Shown: positions 7,279 through 16,756 of the stretch, in pieces
Layout of the letters: the number at the start of each line of letters is the position of its first letter
How positions within the stretch are numbered: the first letter of the stretch is position 1
Source of the DNA: Curtobacterium sp. MCBA15_008
Lineage (GTDB): Bacteria; Actinomycetota; Actinomycetes; Actinomycetales; Microbacteriaceae
Length of the DNA: 61,381 nt
Direction: 5' to 3'
NCBI RefSeq assembly: GCF_001865065.1
Contig: NZ_MJGN01000023.1
Span: 93,574 to 154,954, forward strand
Program-made: the position numbers and the translations under genes
The notes under the pieces: model-generated
What the model was told of the DNA's origin: nothing
The model's database searches: none
What the model saw: only the letters and a program-made list of their open reading frames with translations

Positions 7279-8697
7279 TCAGTTCGGGTGCGTCATGCTG
7301 AGGACGTCGAGGGCGCTGTCGAGCTGCTCCTCGGTGACCTCGCCGCGCTCGACGTGGCCGAGCGCGATCACTGCCTCGCGCACCGTGACGCCCTCGGCGA
7401 CGGCGAACTTCGCGACCTTCGCGGCGGCCTCGTACCCGATGACCCGGTTGAGCGGCGTGACGATCGACGGCGACGACTCGGCGAACGACCGGGCACGGTC
7501 GAGGTTCGCCTCGAGCCCGTCGACGGTCTTGTCGGCCAGCACGCGCGAGCTGTTCGCCAGCAGGCGGATCGACTCGAGGAGCGCCGTTCCCATCACCGGG
7601 ATCGCGACGTTGAGCTCGAAGGCTCCGGAGGCACCGGCCCACGTGATCGTGGCGTCGTTGCCGATCACCCGCGCCGCGACCATGAGCGTCGCCTCGGGGA
7701 TGACCGGGTTGACCTTGCCCGGCATGATCGACGAACCCGGCTGCAGGTCGGGGATGTGCAGTTCGCCGAGGCCGGTGTTCGGGCCGGAGCCCATCCAGCG
7801 GAGGTCGTTGTTGATCTTCGTCAGGCTGACCGCGATGACCTTGAGCGCGCCGGACGCCTCGACCAGTGCGTCCCGCGCCCCCTGCGCCTCGAAGTGGTCG
7901 AGCGCCTCGGTGATCGGCAGACCAGTGTCATCGGCGAGCTGGGCGATCACCCGCTGCGGGAAGCCCTTCGGCGTGTTGATCCCGGTGCCGACCGCGGTGC
8001 CGCCCAGCGGGACCTCGGCCACGCGGGGGAGCGTCGCGTTCACGCGCTCGATGCCGAGACGGACCTGGCGCGCGTACCCGCCGAACTCCTGCCCGAGCGT
8101 CACCGGGGTGGCGTCCATGAGGTGTGTGCGACCCGACTTCACGGCGTCGGCCCACAGCGTCGCCTTCGCCTCGAGCGCCTCGGCCAGGTGCTCGAGCGAC
8201 GGCACGAGCGAGCGGATGAGGGCCTCGGTCACGGCGACGTGCACCGAGGTCGGGAACACGTCGTTCGAGGACTGCGAGGCGTTCACGTGGTCGTTCGGGT
8301 GGACCGGCGTGCCGGCGATCTCGGTCGCCAGGGTCGCCAGGACCTCGTTCATGTTCATGTTCGACGACGTGCCGCTGCCGGTCTGGTAGACGTCGACGGG
8401 GAACTGGTCGTGGTGCTCGCCGGCGATGATCACGTCGGCGGCCTTCGCGACGGCGTCGGCCAGGGCGGGGTCGACGATGCCGAGCTGTCCGTTGACGATC
8501 GCCGCGGCGCGCTTGATCCGGGCGAGGGCCACGATCTGCGCCGACTCGAGCCCACTGCCCGAGATCGGGAAGTTCTCGACCGCGCGCTGCGTCTGTGCGC
8601 GGTAGAGCGCGGACTTCGGCACCCGGACCTCGCCCATCGTGTCGTGCTCGATGCGGTAGTCGCCGTCGGTCGCGGTGCTCGTGGTGGTGTCGGTCAC
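7279..8697 (-). CDS. fumC: Class II fumarate hydratase FumC
   Basis: FumC interconverts fumarate and L-malate in the citric acid cycle without an iron-sulfur cluster. The 472-residue product carries the superfamily signature [11 protein letters not shown] near residues 318-328, the substrate-binding [14 protein letters not shown] near 105 and HPNDHVN near 137. The length is normal. The start is GTG 8697, with AGGAAGGA about 9 nt upstream. It is the last gene of a leftward cluster xseA-xseB-DUF4245-carbonic anhydrase-fumC and ends at the 7212-7255 hairpin. Confidence 0.97.
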   Translation of the reverse strand: MTDTTTSTATDGDYRIEHDTMGEVRVPKSALYRAQTQRAVENFPISGSGLESAQIVALARIKRAAAIVNGQLGIVDPALADAVAKAADVIIAGEHHDQFPVDVYQTGSGTSSNMNMNEVLATLATEIAGTPVHPNDHVNASQSSNDVFPTSVHVAVTEALIRSLVPSLEHLAEALEAKATLWADAVKSGRTHLMDATPVTLGQEFGGYARQVRLGIERVNATLPRVAEVPLGGTAVGTGINTPKGFPQRVIAQLADDTGLPITEALDHFEAQGARDALVEASGALKVIAVSLTKINNDLRWMGSGPNTGLGELHIPDLQPGSSIMPGKVNPVIPEATLMVAARVIGNDATITWAGASGAFELNVAIPVMGTALLESIRLLANSSRVLADKTVDGLEANLDRARSFAESSPSIVTPLNRVIGYEAAAKVAKFAVAEGVTVREAVIALGHVERGEVTEEQLDSALDVLSMTHPN

Positions 8698-8807
8698 GTC
8701 GTCGTGGTCCTTCCTGGGGGTGCTCGCCGGCCGCGGTCGCGCCGGCTGGTGGGTGTCCCGGTGGCGGGGTGGCCGCCGGTGTCCGGGACGGTCGTCGTGT
8801 CGGCCGG

Positions 8808-9422
8808 TCAGGCCTGGCCCACGACGGTGTCGATGGCGACCTCGCCCGTGGTGAGGTCGTAGGTCGCGCCGACGACGGCCAATCTACCCTCGGCGATCGC
8901 GTCGGAGACCGCGCCGGAGCGCTCGATCACCTGGCGCAGCGTCGCTTCGAGGTGGGCGGCACCGACGGCTTCCTGCGGGACCTCGGCGTCGGTGGCACGC
9001 ACGCGTTCGACGCTCGGCGCGATGGCGTCGACGAGGGCCTGCAGGTGCGGGGCCGGGACCGGTTCGCCGGAGCGCGCCGCCGCGACCGCGCCGCAGCGGG
9101 TGTGGCGGAGCACCACGACGAGCGGCGTGCCGAGCGCGACGACGGCGAACTCGATCGAGCCGAGCACGACGTCGTCGACGATCTGCCCGGCGTTGCGGAT
9201 GGCGAAGAGGTCCCCGATGCCGGCGTCGAAGACGTGCTCGAACGGCACGCGGGAGTCGGAGCAGCCGAGGACCGTGGCGAACGGCGCCTGGGACCCGGTG
9301 AGCTCCGTCCGGCGGTCGGGGTCGATGCGCCCGGTGCGGCGCTTGTCCGAGGCGAAGCGTGCGTTGCCGTCGACGAGGAGGCGGAGGGCGTCGGACGGGG
9401 TGGAGGCGGCGCGGTCGGGCAT
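8808..9422 (-). CDS. Beta-class carbonic anhydrase
   Basis: The enzyme hydrates CO2 to bicarbonate using zinc. The zinc ligands C54, H107 and C110 are in CSDSR and HTRCG, and the catalytic dyad D56-R58 is intact. The 204-residue length fits the bacterial beta class. ATG 9422 is preceded by AGGAG at a good spacing. It sits between the DUF4245 gene and fumC on the same strand, with short gaps, so co-transcription is likely. Supplying bicarbonate for anaplerotic carboxylation is the usual role of such enzymes. Confidence 0.95.
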   Translation of the reverse strand: MPDRAASTPSDALRLLVDGNARFASDKRRTGRIDPDRRTELTGSQAPFATVLGCSDSRVPFEHVFDAGIGDLFAIRNAGQIVDDVVLGSIEFAVVALGTPLVVVLRHTRCGAVAAARSGEPVPAPHLQALVDAIAPSVERVRATDAEVPQEAVGAAHLEATLRQVIERSGAVSDAIAEGRLAVVGATYDLTTGEVAIDTVVGQA

Positions 9423-9480
9423 GGTGCTCCTCGGGGCTGATCTGCTCGGGTGATCGGGATGGGGCTGCGGCGGGTGCTCG

Positions 9481-10119
9481 TCAGCTCGCGAACTGCTTGC
9501 TGACCGCCGTCGCGACGGTGCGGAACGACGAGCCGTTCGCGGTGCCGGACAGGACGACGGTGCTCGTGCCGAACGTGGACACCAGGGAGTACGCCTGGTT
9601 GCCGGCGTCGTCGCCCTCGGCCCGGCGGTCGTACACGGTCCACTTCGTCCCCGCGATCGTGCGGGTACCGGTGGCGGCGTGCTGGTCGAGCTGGTTGGAC
9701 ACCCACGTGTCGTTCGCCTTGATGCCCTGCTGCAGCCCGATGTACTGCTTGTCGGGGGTGATGAGGCCGACGGTCCAGACGCTCACGCCGTCGCTCGTCT
9801 TGTCCTTGAAGTCGGCGCGGTTCGACGAGTAGCCGTCGGGCAGCACGGGGGCGGCGAGGGTCACGCCGGGCACCTTCGCCTGCGACGCGACCTGGCGGTA
9901 GTCCACCGCGCGGTCGACGACGGTGGTGTCGGGGCGGACGACGACGGCGACGAGGAACAGCACGATGCCGAGCGACGCGATGAGCGCGATGACGAGGTTG
10001 AACGCCGTCTGGTGCTGTCGTCGGGCGGTGCGCGCGGCGTCCTTCCGGGCCCAGGTCTCCTCGGCGGTCTCGGGGCGTCCGAGCTCGGCGACGATCGGGC
10101 GGCCGTCGGGGTCGGTCAT
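9481..10119 (-). CDS. DUF4245 family membrane-anchored protein
   Basis: This 212-residue protein of unknown function has a charged cytoplasmic N-terminus, one membrane span near residues 41-61 ([20 protein letters not shown]) and an external domain with [16 protein letters not shown] and [10 protein letters not shown], typical of DUF4245. The start ATG 10119 overlaps the xseB stop by 4 nt (ATGA), which fixes the start and indicates translational coupling. The xseB-DUF4245 linkage recurs in related actinobacteria, as far as I recall, but no link to exonuclease VII is established. Confidence 0.88.
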   Translation of the reverse strand: MTDPDGRPIVAELGRPETAEETWARKDAARTARRQHQTAFNLVIALIASLGIVLFLVAVVVRPDTTVVDRAVDYRQVASQAKVPGVTLAAPVLPDGYSSNRADFKDKTSDGVSVWTVGLITPDKQYIGLQQGIKANDTWVSNQLDQHAATGTRTIAGTKWTVYDRRAEGDDAGNQAYSLVSTFGTSTVVLSGTANGSSFRTVATAVSKQFAS

Positions 10120-10361
10120 CGGGATGCGCCGTCCTCGGACTCGGAGGCGGCACGCGCGGCGTCGAGTCGCGCCCGTGCACCGACCAGCCACTCTTCGCAC
10201 CGTGCGGCCAGGGACTCGCCCCGCTCCCAGAGCGACAGGGAGCGTTCGAGGGTCGCGGAGCCCTGCTCGAGTTCGGCGACGACGCGCACGAGTTCGTCGC
10301 GCGCTGCTTCGTAGCTCAGCGACCGGACGTCGGGCTGCTCGGGTTCCTGCTGGGATGACAC
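10116..10361 (-). CDS. xseB: Exodeoxyribonuclease VII small subunit
   Basis: XseB is the small, helical, multi-copy subunit that binds XseA to form exonuclease VII, which degrades single-stranded DNA from both ends. The 81-residue product has the family core [20 protein letters not shown], then [12 protein letters not shown]. The start is GTG 10361. The stop overlaps the next gene by 4 nt, and xseA lies 83 nt upstream on the same strand. Confidence 0.95.
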   Translation of the reverse strand: MSSQQEPEQPDVRSLSYEAARDELVRVVAELEQGSATLERSLSLWERGESLAARCEEWLVGARARLDAARAASESEDGASR

Positions 10362-10444
10362 CCCTCGATCCTACCGAGCGCCCACCGACCTGCGGGCCCG
10401 CGCGGGAACCTGTGCAGAACCGGGTCCGGGGACCGAGACCCGGG

Positions 10445-11680
10445 TCAGACCCCGTCCGGCCCCGGACCGTCCGGCTCGAGCGTGCCCGTCGCCGTCCCCG
10501 CGCCGAGCGTCACGTGCACCGGCGTCGCCCCGGCCAGGTCCTCCGCGCTGCGGACGACCCCGCCGTCCGTGGTCTGCACGATGGCGTACCCGCGCCGCAA
10601 CGTGTCCCGCGGCGACAGCGACCGCAGCCGCGCGGTGAGGTGCCCGACGTCGGCGTGCGAGCGCTCGAGCCGCCGGTCGAGGAGCTCGCGGGCGCGGGAG
10701 AGGTCGCGCGCGACCTCTTCGGCACGGGTGTCGACGAGCCACGCGGTCGAGGCAAGCGCCGGACGCGACCGCAGTGCGGCGATCCGGTCGGCCTCGACCG
10801 ACAGCGTGTACGACAGGCGCTGGCCGATCCGGGCACGCGCGGCCCGGACGTTCGCGAGTTCCTCGGCCACGTCGGGGACGACCCGCTTCGCCGCGTCGGT
10901 CGGGGTCGAGGCGCGCAGGTCGGCGACCTCGTCGAGGATCGGCCGGTCGGCCTCGTGCCCGATCGCCGAGACGATCGGCGTCGACGCACCCGCGGCGGCA
11001 CGGACGAGTCCCTCGTCGCTGAAGCCGAGCAGGTTCTGGAAGTCGCCGCCGCCGCGCGCGACGATGATGACGTCGACGTCCGGGTCGGCGTCGAGCTCGA
11101 GGATGGCGGCAGTGACCTCGCCGACGGTCCGCTCGCCCTGCACCGCGGTGTGTATCGTGCGGAACTCGACCTGCGGCCACCGCAGCTGGGCGTTCCGCTT
11201 GACGTCCTTCTCGGCGTCGGAGCCCTTGCCGGTGATCAGGCCGATGCGGTGCGGCAGGAAGGGCAGCCGCTTCTTCCGTGCGGGGTCGAACAGCCCCTCT
11301 TCGCCGAGGGTCCGCCGCAGCCGCTCGAGTCGTTCGAGCAGGTCCCCGAGACCGACGTGCTTCATCTCGACGACCTGCATCGTCAGCGAGCCGCCCTTGA
11401 CCCAGTAGTTCGGCTTGACGGCGGCGACGACCCGGTCACCCTGCTTGATGTCCGCCGGCACCCGGGAACGGACGCTCGACCAGATCGAGAACGACACGGT
11501 CGCGTCGACCTCGACGTCCTTGAGCTTGCCGTACACGTTGCCGCCGGCGACGTTCCACTGGGTGATCTCGCCCTCGACCCAGGCGGTGCCGAGCCGGTCG
11601 ATCCAGTCGCGGATCTTCGCCCCGAGCAGTGCGACGGGCCACGGGTTGTCAGCCGTCGGGGGTCCCTGTTCGATCGCCAT
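10445..11680 (-). CDS. xseA: Exodeoxyribonuclease VII large subunit
   Basis: XseA is the catalytic subunit of exonuclease VII. The 411-residue product has an N-terminal OB fold ([21 protein letters not shown], about 36-56), then the catalytic region with [31 protein letters not shown] and [22 protein letters not shown], followed by a coiled coil and the C-terminal [12 protein letters not shown] chose ATG 11680 ([11 protein letters not shown]); longer readings lack family similarity. It is divergent from ispH and probably heads the leftward operon that ends with fumC. Confidence 0.96.
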   Translation of the reverse strand: MAIEQGPPTADNPWPVALLGAKIRDWIDRLGTAWVEGEITQWNVAGGNVYGKLKDVEVDATVSFSIWSSVRSRVPADIKQGDRVVAAVKPNYWVKGGSLTMQVVEMKHVGLGDLLERLERLRRTLGEEGLFDPARKKRLPFLPHRIGLITGKGSDAEKDVKRNAQLRWPQVEFRTIHTAVQGERTVGEVTAAILELDADPDVDVIIVARGGGDFQNLLGFSDEGLVRAAAGASTPIVSAIGHEADRPILDEVADLRASTPTDAAKRVVPDVAEELANVRAARARIGQRLSYTLSVEADRIAALRSRPALASTAWLVDTRAEEVARDLSRARELLDRRLERSHADVGHLTARLRSLSPRDTLRRGYAIVQTTDGGVVRSAEDLAGATPVHVTLGAGTATGTLEPDGPGPDGV

Positions 11681-11792
11681 GCGCCCATGCTGCCCCATCC
11701 CGACGACACCCCGGGCGCCTGCGACCCGACACCCCGCGCGCCCGCGACCCGCGCCCAGCCTGCGTGCGTTCCGCTCACCTATCATCGGGGGC

Positions 11793-12857
11793 GTGACGAT
11801 CACCAACGGCCACACGGTCCCGCTCGCCCCGCCGCGGGTCCTCGCGGCGCGCGGACGACTGCGCGACGAACCGGTCGCCGGCACGAAGCGGGTCCTGCTC
11901 GCGGCCCCGCGCGGGTACTGCGCCGGTGTGGACCGTGCCGTCGTCGCGGTCGAGAAGGCGCTCGAGCAGTACGGCGAACCGGTGTACGTCCGCAAGCAGA
12001 TCGTGCACAACGTCCACGTGGTGTCGACGCTCGAGCAGCGGGGCGCTGTGTTCGTCGACGACGTCGCCGAGGTCCCGCGCGGCTCCCACGTCGTCTTCAG
12101 CGCGCACGGCGTCTCACCGGCCGTGGTCGCCGGCGCGGCGGACCGCGACCTGCACGCCATCGACGCGACCTGCCCGCTCGTCACGAAGGTCCACCGCGAG
12201 GCCACGCGGTTCGCCAAGGCCGAGCGCACGATCATCCTCATCGGCCACGCTGGCCACGAAGAGGTCGAGGGCACGATGGGGCACGCACCCGACCGGACGA
12301 TCCTGGTCAACGGTCCGGCGGACGTCGCCGCGCTCGAGGTCCCCGACCCGGACAACCTCGTCTGGCTGTCGCAGACCACGCTGAGCGTCGACGAGACCAT
12401 GGAGACCGTCCGTCTGCTCCGCGAGAAGTTCCCCGCGATCGAGAACCCGCCGTCGGACGACATCTGCTACGCCACCCAGAACCGTCAGGTCGCGATCAAG
12501 AAGGTCGCCCCGGCCGCCGACCTGGTGATCGTGGTCGGCTCGGCGAACTCCTCGAACAGCGTCCGCCTCGTCGAGGTCGCGCTGGAGCACGGCGCACGTG
12601 CCGCCCACCGCGTGGACTACGCGTCGGAGATCCAGCAGGAGTGGCTCGACGGCGTCCGCACCGTCGGTGTCACGAGCGGCGCCTCCGTGCCGGAGGACCT
12701 CGTCGCCGAGGTCCTCGAGCAGCTCGCCGACGCCGGCTACGGCACGGTGGAAGAGGTCGTCACCGCCCACGAGGACCTGATGTTCTCGCTCCCCAAGGAA
12801 CTCCGCACCGACGCGGCCGGCAACCCGACGCGCGGGCTGGGCGGGCGGAACCGATGA
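11793..12857 (+). CDS. ispH: 4-hydroxy-3-methylbut-2-enyl diphosphate reductase
   Basis: IspH catalyses the last step of the non-mevalonate pathway, reducing HMBPP to IPP and DMAPP with a [4Fe-4S] cluster. The three cluster cysteines are present: C43 in [12 protein letters not shown]127 in [11 protein letters not shown] and C225 in [23 protein letters not shown] carries the substrate-binding His and Glu. 354 residues includes a modest N-terminal extension. GTG 11793 lies 7 nt after the -10 hexamer TATCAT (11780-11785), so the transcript is probably leaderless. The following gene overlaps by 4 nt. Confidence 0.97.
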   Translation: MTITNGHTVPLAPPRVLAARGRLRDEPVAGTKRVLLAAPRGYCAGVDRAVVAVEKALEQYGEPVYVRKQIVHNVHVVSTLEQRGAVFVDDVAEVPRGSHVVFSAHGVSPAVVAGAADRDLHAIDATCPLVTKVHREATRFAKAERTIILIGHAGHEEVEGTMGHAPDRTILVNGPADVAALEVPDPDNLVWLSQTTLSVDETMETVRLLREKFPAIENPPSDDICYATQNRQVAIKKVAPAADLVIVVGSANSSNSVRLVEVALEHGARAAHRVDYASEIQQEWLDGVRTVGVTSGASVPEDLVAEVLEQLADAGYGTVEEVVTAHEDLMFSLPKELRTDAAGNPTRGLGGRNR

Positions 12858-13639
12858 ACGACGGACGACCGGACGGCTGGTCCGCGGTGCCCGCCCGCGA
12901 GCCGGGTCACGTCCCGGACGGGGCGGACGGCCTGGAGGCGCGGCGCACCCCCGCCACGTCGGCCGACGCTCCGGCGCCGGGTCGCGTCCACGGCCGCCCC
13001 GCACCCCAGTACGGCGAGTACGCGCCCGAGGGGTGGGTCAACCCGGTGCTCGTCGAGCAGGAGCGCCTCGAGCAGGAGGAGCGTTCGCGGGCGCTCCGGC
13101 AGCAGGCCGCGCAGGACGCCGTCCGTGACCGCCGCGGCGGCCCCGGCGCGCCCCAGCGTGGAGCGCTCACCGGGACGGCCGACAGCGGACGGGGCACCCC
13201 GACCGGCCGCGACGACGGTGCGGCCGGTACCCGTCCCGACGGTCGCCCCGCTCCGCTCGCGGCCCGGTTCGGTCGTTCACCGATCGACTTCGTGCTGACC
13301 GTTGGCTTCCTCGCCGTCGGCCTCTGGACGGTCATCGAGTCGCTGTCCGTGGGGACGACGGCCTCGACCATCCGGATGGTCGTCGAGCAGCAGTACACCG
13401 ACCTGTCGAACCCCGCGGCGCTCTCGTCGGCGGTGCTCGTGCGCGCGGTGGTGCTCGTCGTGGTGTTCGCGCTCGTCGCCTGGTGGTCGGTGCGCCGGCT
13501 CCGGTCGCGGCGCTGGACGTTCTGGGTGCCGCTCGTCGGCGGGGTCGTCGCGACCGTGCTCGGCATGGTCCCGGTGCTCGTCGTGGTCTTCCAGGACCCG
13601 CAGTTCGCCGCCTACCTGCAGCGGATGACCGGGGGCTAG
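12854..13639 (+). CDS. DUF6264-like membrane protein with long disordered N-terminus
   Basis: The 261-residue protein has about 135 residues of Gly/Pro/Arg-rich low-complexity sequence containing [11 protein letters not shown] and a Glu/Arg-rich helical stretch. Three membrane spans follow, near 141-160, 194-215 and 230-252. The family label is tentative; the function is unknown. ATG 12854 overlaps the ispH stop (ATGA). Codons 25-31 (DGLEARR) are a single arm of the genome repeat GGCCTGGAGGCGCGG, an apparent insertion into the disordered region. Its stop codon overlaps the stop of the converging TetR gene. Confidence 0.8.
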   Translation: MNDGRPDGWSAVPAREPGHVPDGADGLEARRTPATSADAPAPGRVHGRPAPQYGEYAPEGWVNPVLVEQERLEQEERSRALRQQAAQDAVRDRRGGPGAPQRGALTGTADSGRGTPTGRDDGAAGTRPDGRPAPLAARFGRSPIDFVLTVGFLAVGLWTVIESLSVGTTASTIRMVVEQQYTDLSNPAALSSAVLVRAVVLVVVFALVAWWSVRRLRSRRWTFWVPLVGGVVATVLGMVPVLVVVFQDPQFAAYLQRMTGG

Positions 13640-14196
13640 CCCAGCACCTGCCGGGTCCGTGCGAGCACGGCGTCGAGGTGGTCGGTCAGCGGTGCGCCCG
13701 CGTCGTCGGCGAGCCAGGCCTCGAGCGCGGTCTGGAACCACTCGACCGTGACGCCGGCGAGCACCCGGGCGGTCAGCGGGTCCTCACCGCGCTCGACGAA
13801 CCCCCGTTCGACGGCGTCGCGCAGGTCGGCCTGCTTCCGGAGGTCCCGTTCGCGGAGCGCCGGTTCCGCGTCGACGACCCGGCGTGCCGAGCGCATCCGG
13901 TCGCGCTGCGGCTCGAAGCGTTCGGCGGCCAGGGTCCGGAGGCCCTCGGACACGAGCGCGAGCGGTGGTACGTGCGCGGGCGTGGAAGCGAGCAGACGGC
14001 GGGCGATCGCCGGGATCTCGTCGTCGCCGAAGAACACCTCGCGCTTGTCGCTGAAGTGCCGGAAGAACGTCCGCTTCGTCAGGCCGGCGCGGGCGACGAT
14101 GTCGGGCACCGTCGTCGCGGTGAAGCCCTGCTCGTCGAAGAGCTCGAGCGCCGCGGCGCGCAGTCGTTCCCGTGTGTCGGGCGCCCATCTCGCCAT
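13636..14196 (-). CDS. TetR family transcriptional repressor
   Basis: The 186-residue regulator has the TetR helix-turn-helix near residues 24-46 (TTVPDIVARAGLTKRTFFRHF) and a variable ligand-binding C-terminal half. ATG 14196 has TATGCT exactly 6 nt upstream, so the mRNA is probably leaderless. An inverted repeat (14211-14231) lies directly against that promoter, which argues for autorepression. It is divergent from an oxidoreductase gene that carries a second copy of the repeat. The likely role is repression of that oxidoreductase and of itself; the inducer is unknown. Confidence 0.92.
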   Translation of the reverse strand: MARWAPDTRERLRAAALELFDEQGFTATTVPDIVARAGLTKRTFFRHFSDKREVFFGDDEIPAIARRLLASTPAHVPPLALVSEGLRTLAAERFEPQRDRMRSARRVVDAEPALRERDLRKQADLRDAVERGFVERGEDPLTARVLAGVTVEWFQTALEAWLADDAGAPLTDHLDAVLARTRQVLG

Positions 14197-14210
14197 GTCG
14201 CCAGCATAGG

Positions 14211-14263
14211 TGATGACACCGGGTGTCGTCACACGGTACCGTGAGGACACCCAGTGTCATCAC
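14211..14263. promoter_or_regulatory. Two TetR operators between tetR and the oxidoreductase gene
   Basis: Two related inverted repeats, GATGACACC-G-GGTGTCGTC (14212-14230) and GAGGACACC-C-AGTGTCATC (14243-14261), are spaced 31 bp centre to centre, about three helical turns. Site 1 adjoins the tetR -10 box; site 2 begins at the candidate oxidoreductase -10, TACCGT (14237-14242). Confidence 0.75.
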
Positions 14264-14283
14264 TCCTGCAGAAAGGCACACCC

Positions 14284-15408
14284 GTGTCGCAGCACTCCGC
14301 CGCCGTCCTCCGCTCCGCTCGCTCGGCATTCGTCGTCGACTCCGTGCCCACGCCCGCGCCCCGGGCCGACGAGGTCGTGGTCCGCGTCCGGGCGGTCGCC
14401 GTGAACCCGGTCGACTGGGTCGTGCAGGGCACCGGGTCGATCACGTACCGGTGGCTGCGCTACCCGGCCGTCCTCGGATCCGACGTCGCCGGCGAGGTCG
14501 TCGCGATCGGCTCGGACGTCACCCGTTTCCGCGTCGGCGACCGCGTGTTCGGCCTGGCCGCCGGCACCGACCGCGGGCGGGACCCGATGCGCGAGGGGGC
14601 GTTCCAGCAGCACACCGCGTTGCTCGAACGCCTGACCGCCCCGACGCCCGAGGGGATCAGCGACACCGAGGCCGCGGTGCTGCCCCTGGGCGCCAGCACG
14701 GCAGCGTGCGCGCTCTTCCAGCCCGCACACCTCGGCCTGACGATGCCCGGGGCGGACGAGCCAGCCCCGACGGGCGGTCGCGGCGTGGTGGTCGTCTGGG
14801 GTGGTTCGACGAGTGTCGGCATGAACGCCGTGCAGCTGGCGCGGTCCGCTGGCTACGACGTCGTCAGCACCGCGTCACCGCGGAACGCCGACCTCGTCCG
14901 CTCGCTCGGCGCGGACGTCGTCGTGGACCACCACGGCGACCGCGCCGTGGACGAACTCGTCGCGGGCATCGCCGGGCGCCGCGTCGTCGGTGCCGTCGCG
15001 CTCGGGACGACCTCCGCCGGACCGTGCATCGAGGTGCTCCGACGGACCGGTGGCACCGTGCTCGCCCTGGCCAGCACGCCGGTGTCCCTCGACGGGCTCG
15101 CGGGACGTCGTCGGCTGTTCCCGGCGATGCTCCCGGTCTTCGGCCGCATCGGGCTCACCATGGCGGGTCTCATGACACGGGCCCGACGCCACGGGATCCG
15201 GGCCGCGTTCGTCTGGGGGAGCAGCCTGCGCGACGACGAGGTCGGCCGCCGCCTCTGGGCCGAGGTGCTGCCGGCCGGGCTCGCCGACGGCAGCCTCCGA
15301 GCGCTGCCCGAACCCCTCGTGGTCGGGTCGGGCCTGGGCGCCGTGCAGGGGGCGCTCGACCGCCAGCGCGCCGGGGTCTCCGCGCAGAAGGTCGTCGTGA
15401 CGCTCTAG
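14284..15408 (+). CDS. NADPH:quinone oxidoreductase-like MDR dehydrogenase
   Basis: The 374-residue product belongs to the medium-chain dehydrogenase/reductase superfamily. An N-terminal GroES-like fold (AVAVNPVDWVVQG, LGSDVAGEVVAIG, FRVGDRVFGLA) precedes a Rossmann domain (VVVVWGGSTSVGMNAVQLA). The zinc-binding Cys/His set of alcohol dehydrogenases is absent, pointing to a zinc-free quinone oxidoreductase or enoyl reductase-like enzyme. GTG 14284 follows AAAGG. Two TetR operators in front suggest induction by an electrophile or xenobiotic. Its stop shares the tetranucleotide CTAG with the converging M18 gene. Confidence 0.88.
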   Translation: MSQHSAAVLRSARSAFVVDSVPTPAPRADEVVVRVRAVAVNPVDWVVQGTGSITYRWLRYPAVLGSDVAGEVVAIGSDVTRFRVGDRVFGLAAGTDRGRDPMREGAFQQHTALLERLTAPTPEGISDTEAAVLPLGASTAACALFQPAHLGLTMPGADEPAPTGGRGVVVVWGGSTSVGMNAVQLARSAGYDVVSTASPRNADLVRSLGADVVVDHHGDRAVDELVAGIAGRRVVGAVALGTTSAGPCIEVLRRTGGTVLALASTPVSLDGLAGRRRLFPAMLPVFGRIGLTMAGLMTRARRHGIRAAFVWGSSLRDDEVGRRLWAEVLPAGLADGSLRALPEPLVVGSGLGAVQGALDRQRAGVSAQKVVVTL

Positions 15409-16664
15409 GCCGCCAGGAACGCCGCCACGGCACCGTGCAGCGCCGCGAGGTCCTCGACGTGCACGAGCTCACGGACCGAGTGCATCGACAGCAGCCCGAC
15501 GCCGATGTCGATCGTCGGGATCCCGAGCCGGGTCGCCGCGATCGGACCGATGGTCGAGCCGCCGGGGATCGTGTTCACGTTGACGAACGGCTGCCACGGC
15601 ACGCCGGCGGTCTCGCACGCGGCTGCCCAGACGGCCTCGCCCTTCGCCTCGGTCATGTACCGCTGGTTCGCGCTGATCTTCAACAGCGGACCGGCACCGG
15701 GGCGCGGACGGTTCGTCGGGTCGTGCTTCTCCGGCTGGTTCGGGTGCACCAGGTGACCGGCGTCGCTCGACAGCAGCCACGAGGCGCGGAACGCCCGGGC
15801 TGCCTCGGAGCGGGTGGCGCCGAGGCCCTCCTGCACGCGGCCGAGGACGTCCTCGAGGAACGGGCCACCGGCGCCGGACGGGGTCGAGGAGCCGATCTCC
15901 TCGTGGTCGAACGCCGCGAACACGGGGATGTGGTCGCCGTCGGCGGGGGCGTCCACGATGCCGCGGAGTCCGGCGTGCACGCTCGTCAGGTTGTCCATCC
16001 GGCCCGACGCCAGGAACTCGCGCTCGATGCCGATGCGGGCGGGGGCCTGGGTGTCGGCGAGGAAGAGGTCCCACGAGACGGCATCGTCTCCGAGGCGTGC
16101 GCGCAGCCACTCCACGACCGAGGTGCCGCCCGCGTCGCCGTCCACGCCGACGATCGGCAGCGTGTGCCGCTGGCGGTCGATCTCCTTGCCGTCGTTCACC
16201 CCGCGGTCGAGGTGGATCGCCAGGTTCGGGATCCGGGCCACGGCGTCGGTCGACACCAGGCGCACGCCGCCGTCGGCGTCCACCACGCGGCCGGCGATCC
16301 GCAGGTCGCGGTCGAACCAGGTCGACAGGAGTGCACCGCCGTAGACCTCGACGTTCAGCTGCTCCCACCCGCCCGTCCGGACGCCCGGGTTCGGTTTGAT
16401 GCGGAAGCCCGGGGAGTCGGTGTGCGCGCCGAGGATGCGGAACGGCGTCGTCGGCGTCGCGCCGTCGGGCAGCCGCCAGGCGATCACCGCGCCGTCGCGG
16501 ACGACGACGTAGGCGCCGGCCTCGACGGGCCAGGCGTCGAGCTCGGAGAGTTCGGTGAACCCGGCTGCGACGAGCCGGTCGCGGGCGGCCGCGGCCGCGT
16601 GGAACGCGGTCGGCGACTCGGTGACGAACTGGGCGAACTCGGAGGCGATGGCGTCGACGGTCAC
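15405..16664 (-). CDS. M18 family aminopeptidase
   Basis: M18 enzymes are dinuclear-metal aminopeptidases that remove N-terminal acidic or neutral residues. In this 419-residue protein the metal ligands are in LGAHTDSPGFRIKP (His), AAFDHEEIGSS (Asp, Glu-Glu) and the C-terminal VGLLSMHSVREL (His). The start is GTG 16664 (VTVDAIASEF), with GGGCGG close upstream. It follows fbaA on the same strand but is separated by a strong hairpin (16707-16731), so it is probably transcribed independently. Confidence 0.92.
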   Translation of the reverse strand: MTVDAIASEFAQFVTESPTAFHAAAAARDRLVAAGFTELSELDAWPVEAGAYVVVRDGAVIAWRLPDGATPTTPFRILGAHTDSPGFRIKPNPGVRTGGWEQLNVEVYGGALLSTWFDRDLRIAGRVVDADGGVRLVSTDAVARIPNLAIHLDRGVNDGKEIDRQRHTLPIVGVDGDAGGTSVVEWLRARLGDDAVSWDLFLADTQAPARIGIEREFLASGRMDNLTSVHAGLRGIVDAPADGDHIPVFAAFDHEEIGSSTPSGAGGPFLEDVLGRVQEGLGATRSEAARAFRASWLLSSDAGHLVHPNQPEKHDPTNRPRPGAGPLLKISANQRYMTEAKGEAVWAAACETAGVPWQPFVNVNTIPGGSTIGPIAATRLGIPTIDIGVGLLSMHSVRELVHVEDLAALHGAVAAFLAA

Positions 16665-16706
16665 CCGCCCATCGTGGCATGCAGGGGAGGCGACCGGACG
16701 CAGAAC

Positions 16707-16731
16707 GGGGCGCGTCCGTCGGACGCGCCCC
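16707..16731 (-). terminator. Terminator of the class II aldolase gene
   Basis: An 11-bp perfect GC stem (GGGGCGCGTCC and complement) with a 3-nt loop lies 26 nt beyond the fbaA stop. It is bracketed by GGAGGC (16686) and GCCTCC (16734), the arm motif of the window-wide palindromic repeat. Confidence 0.8.
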
Positions 16732-16756
16732 GTGCCTCCAGGCTGTGGAGTGGGTC

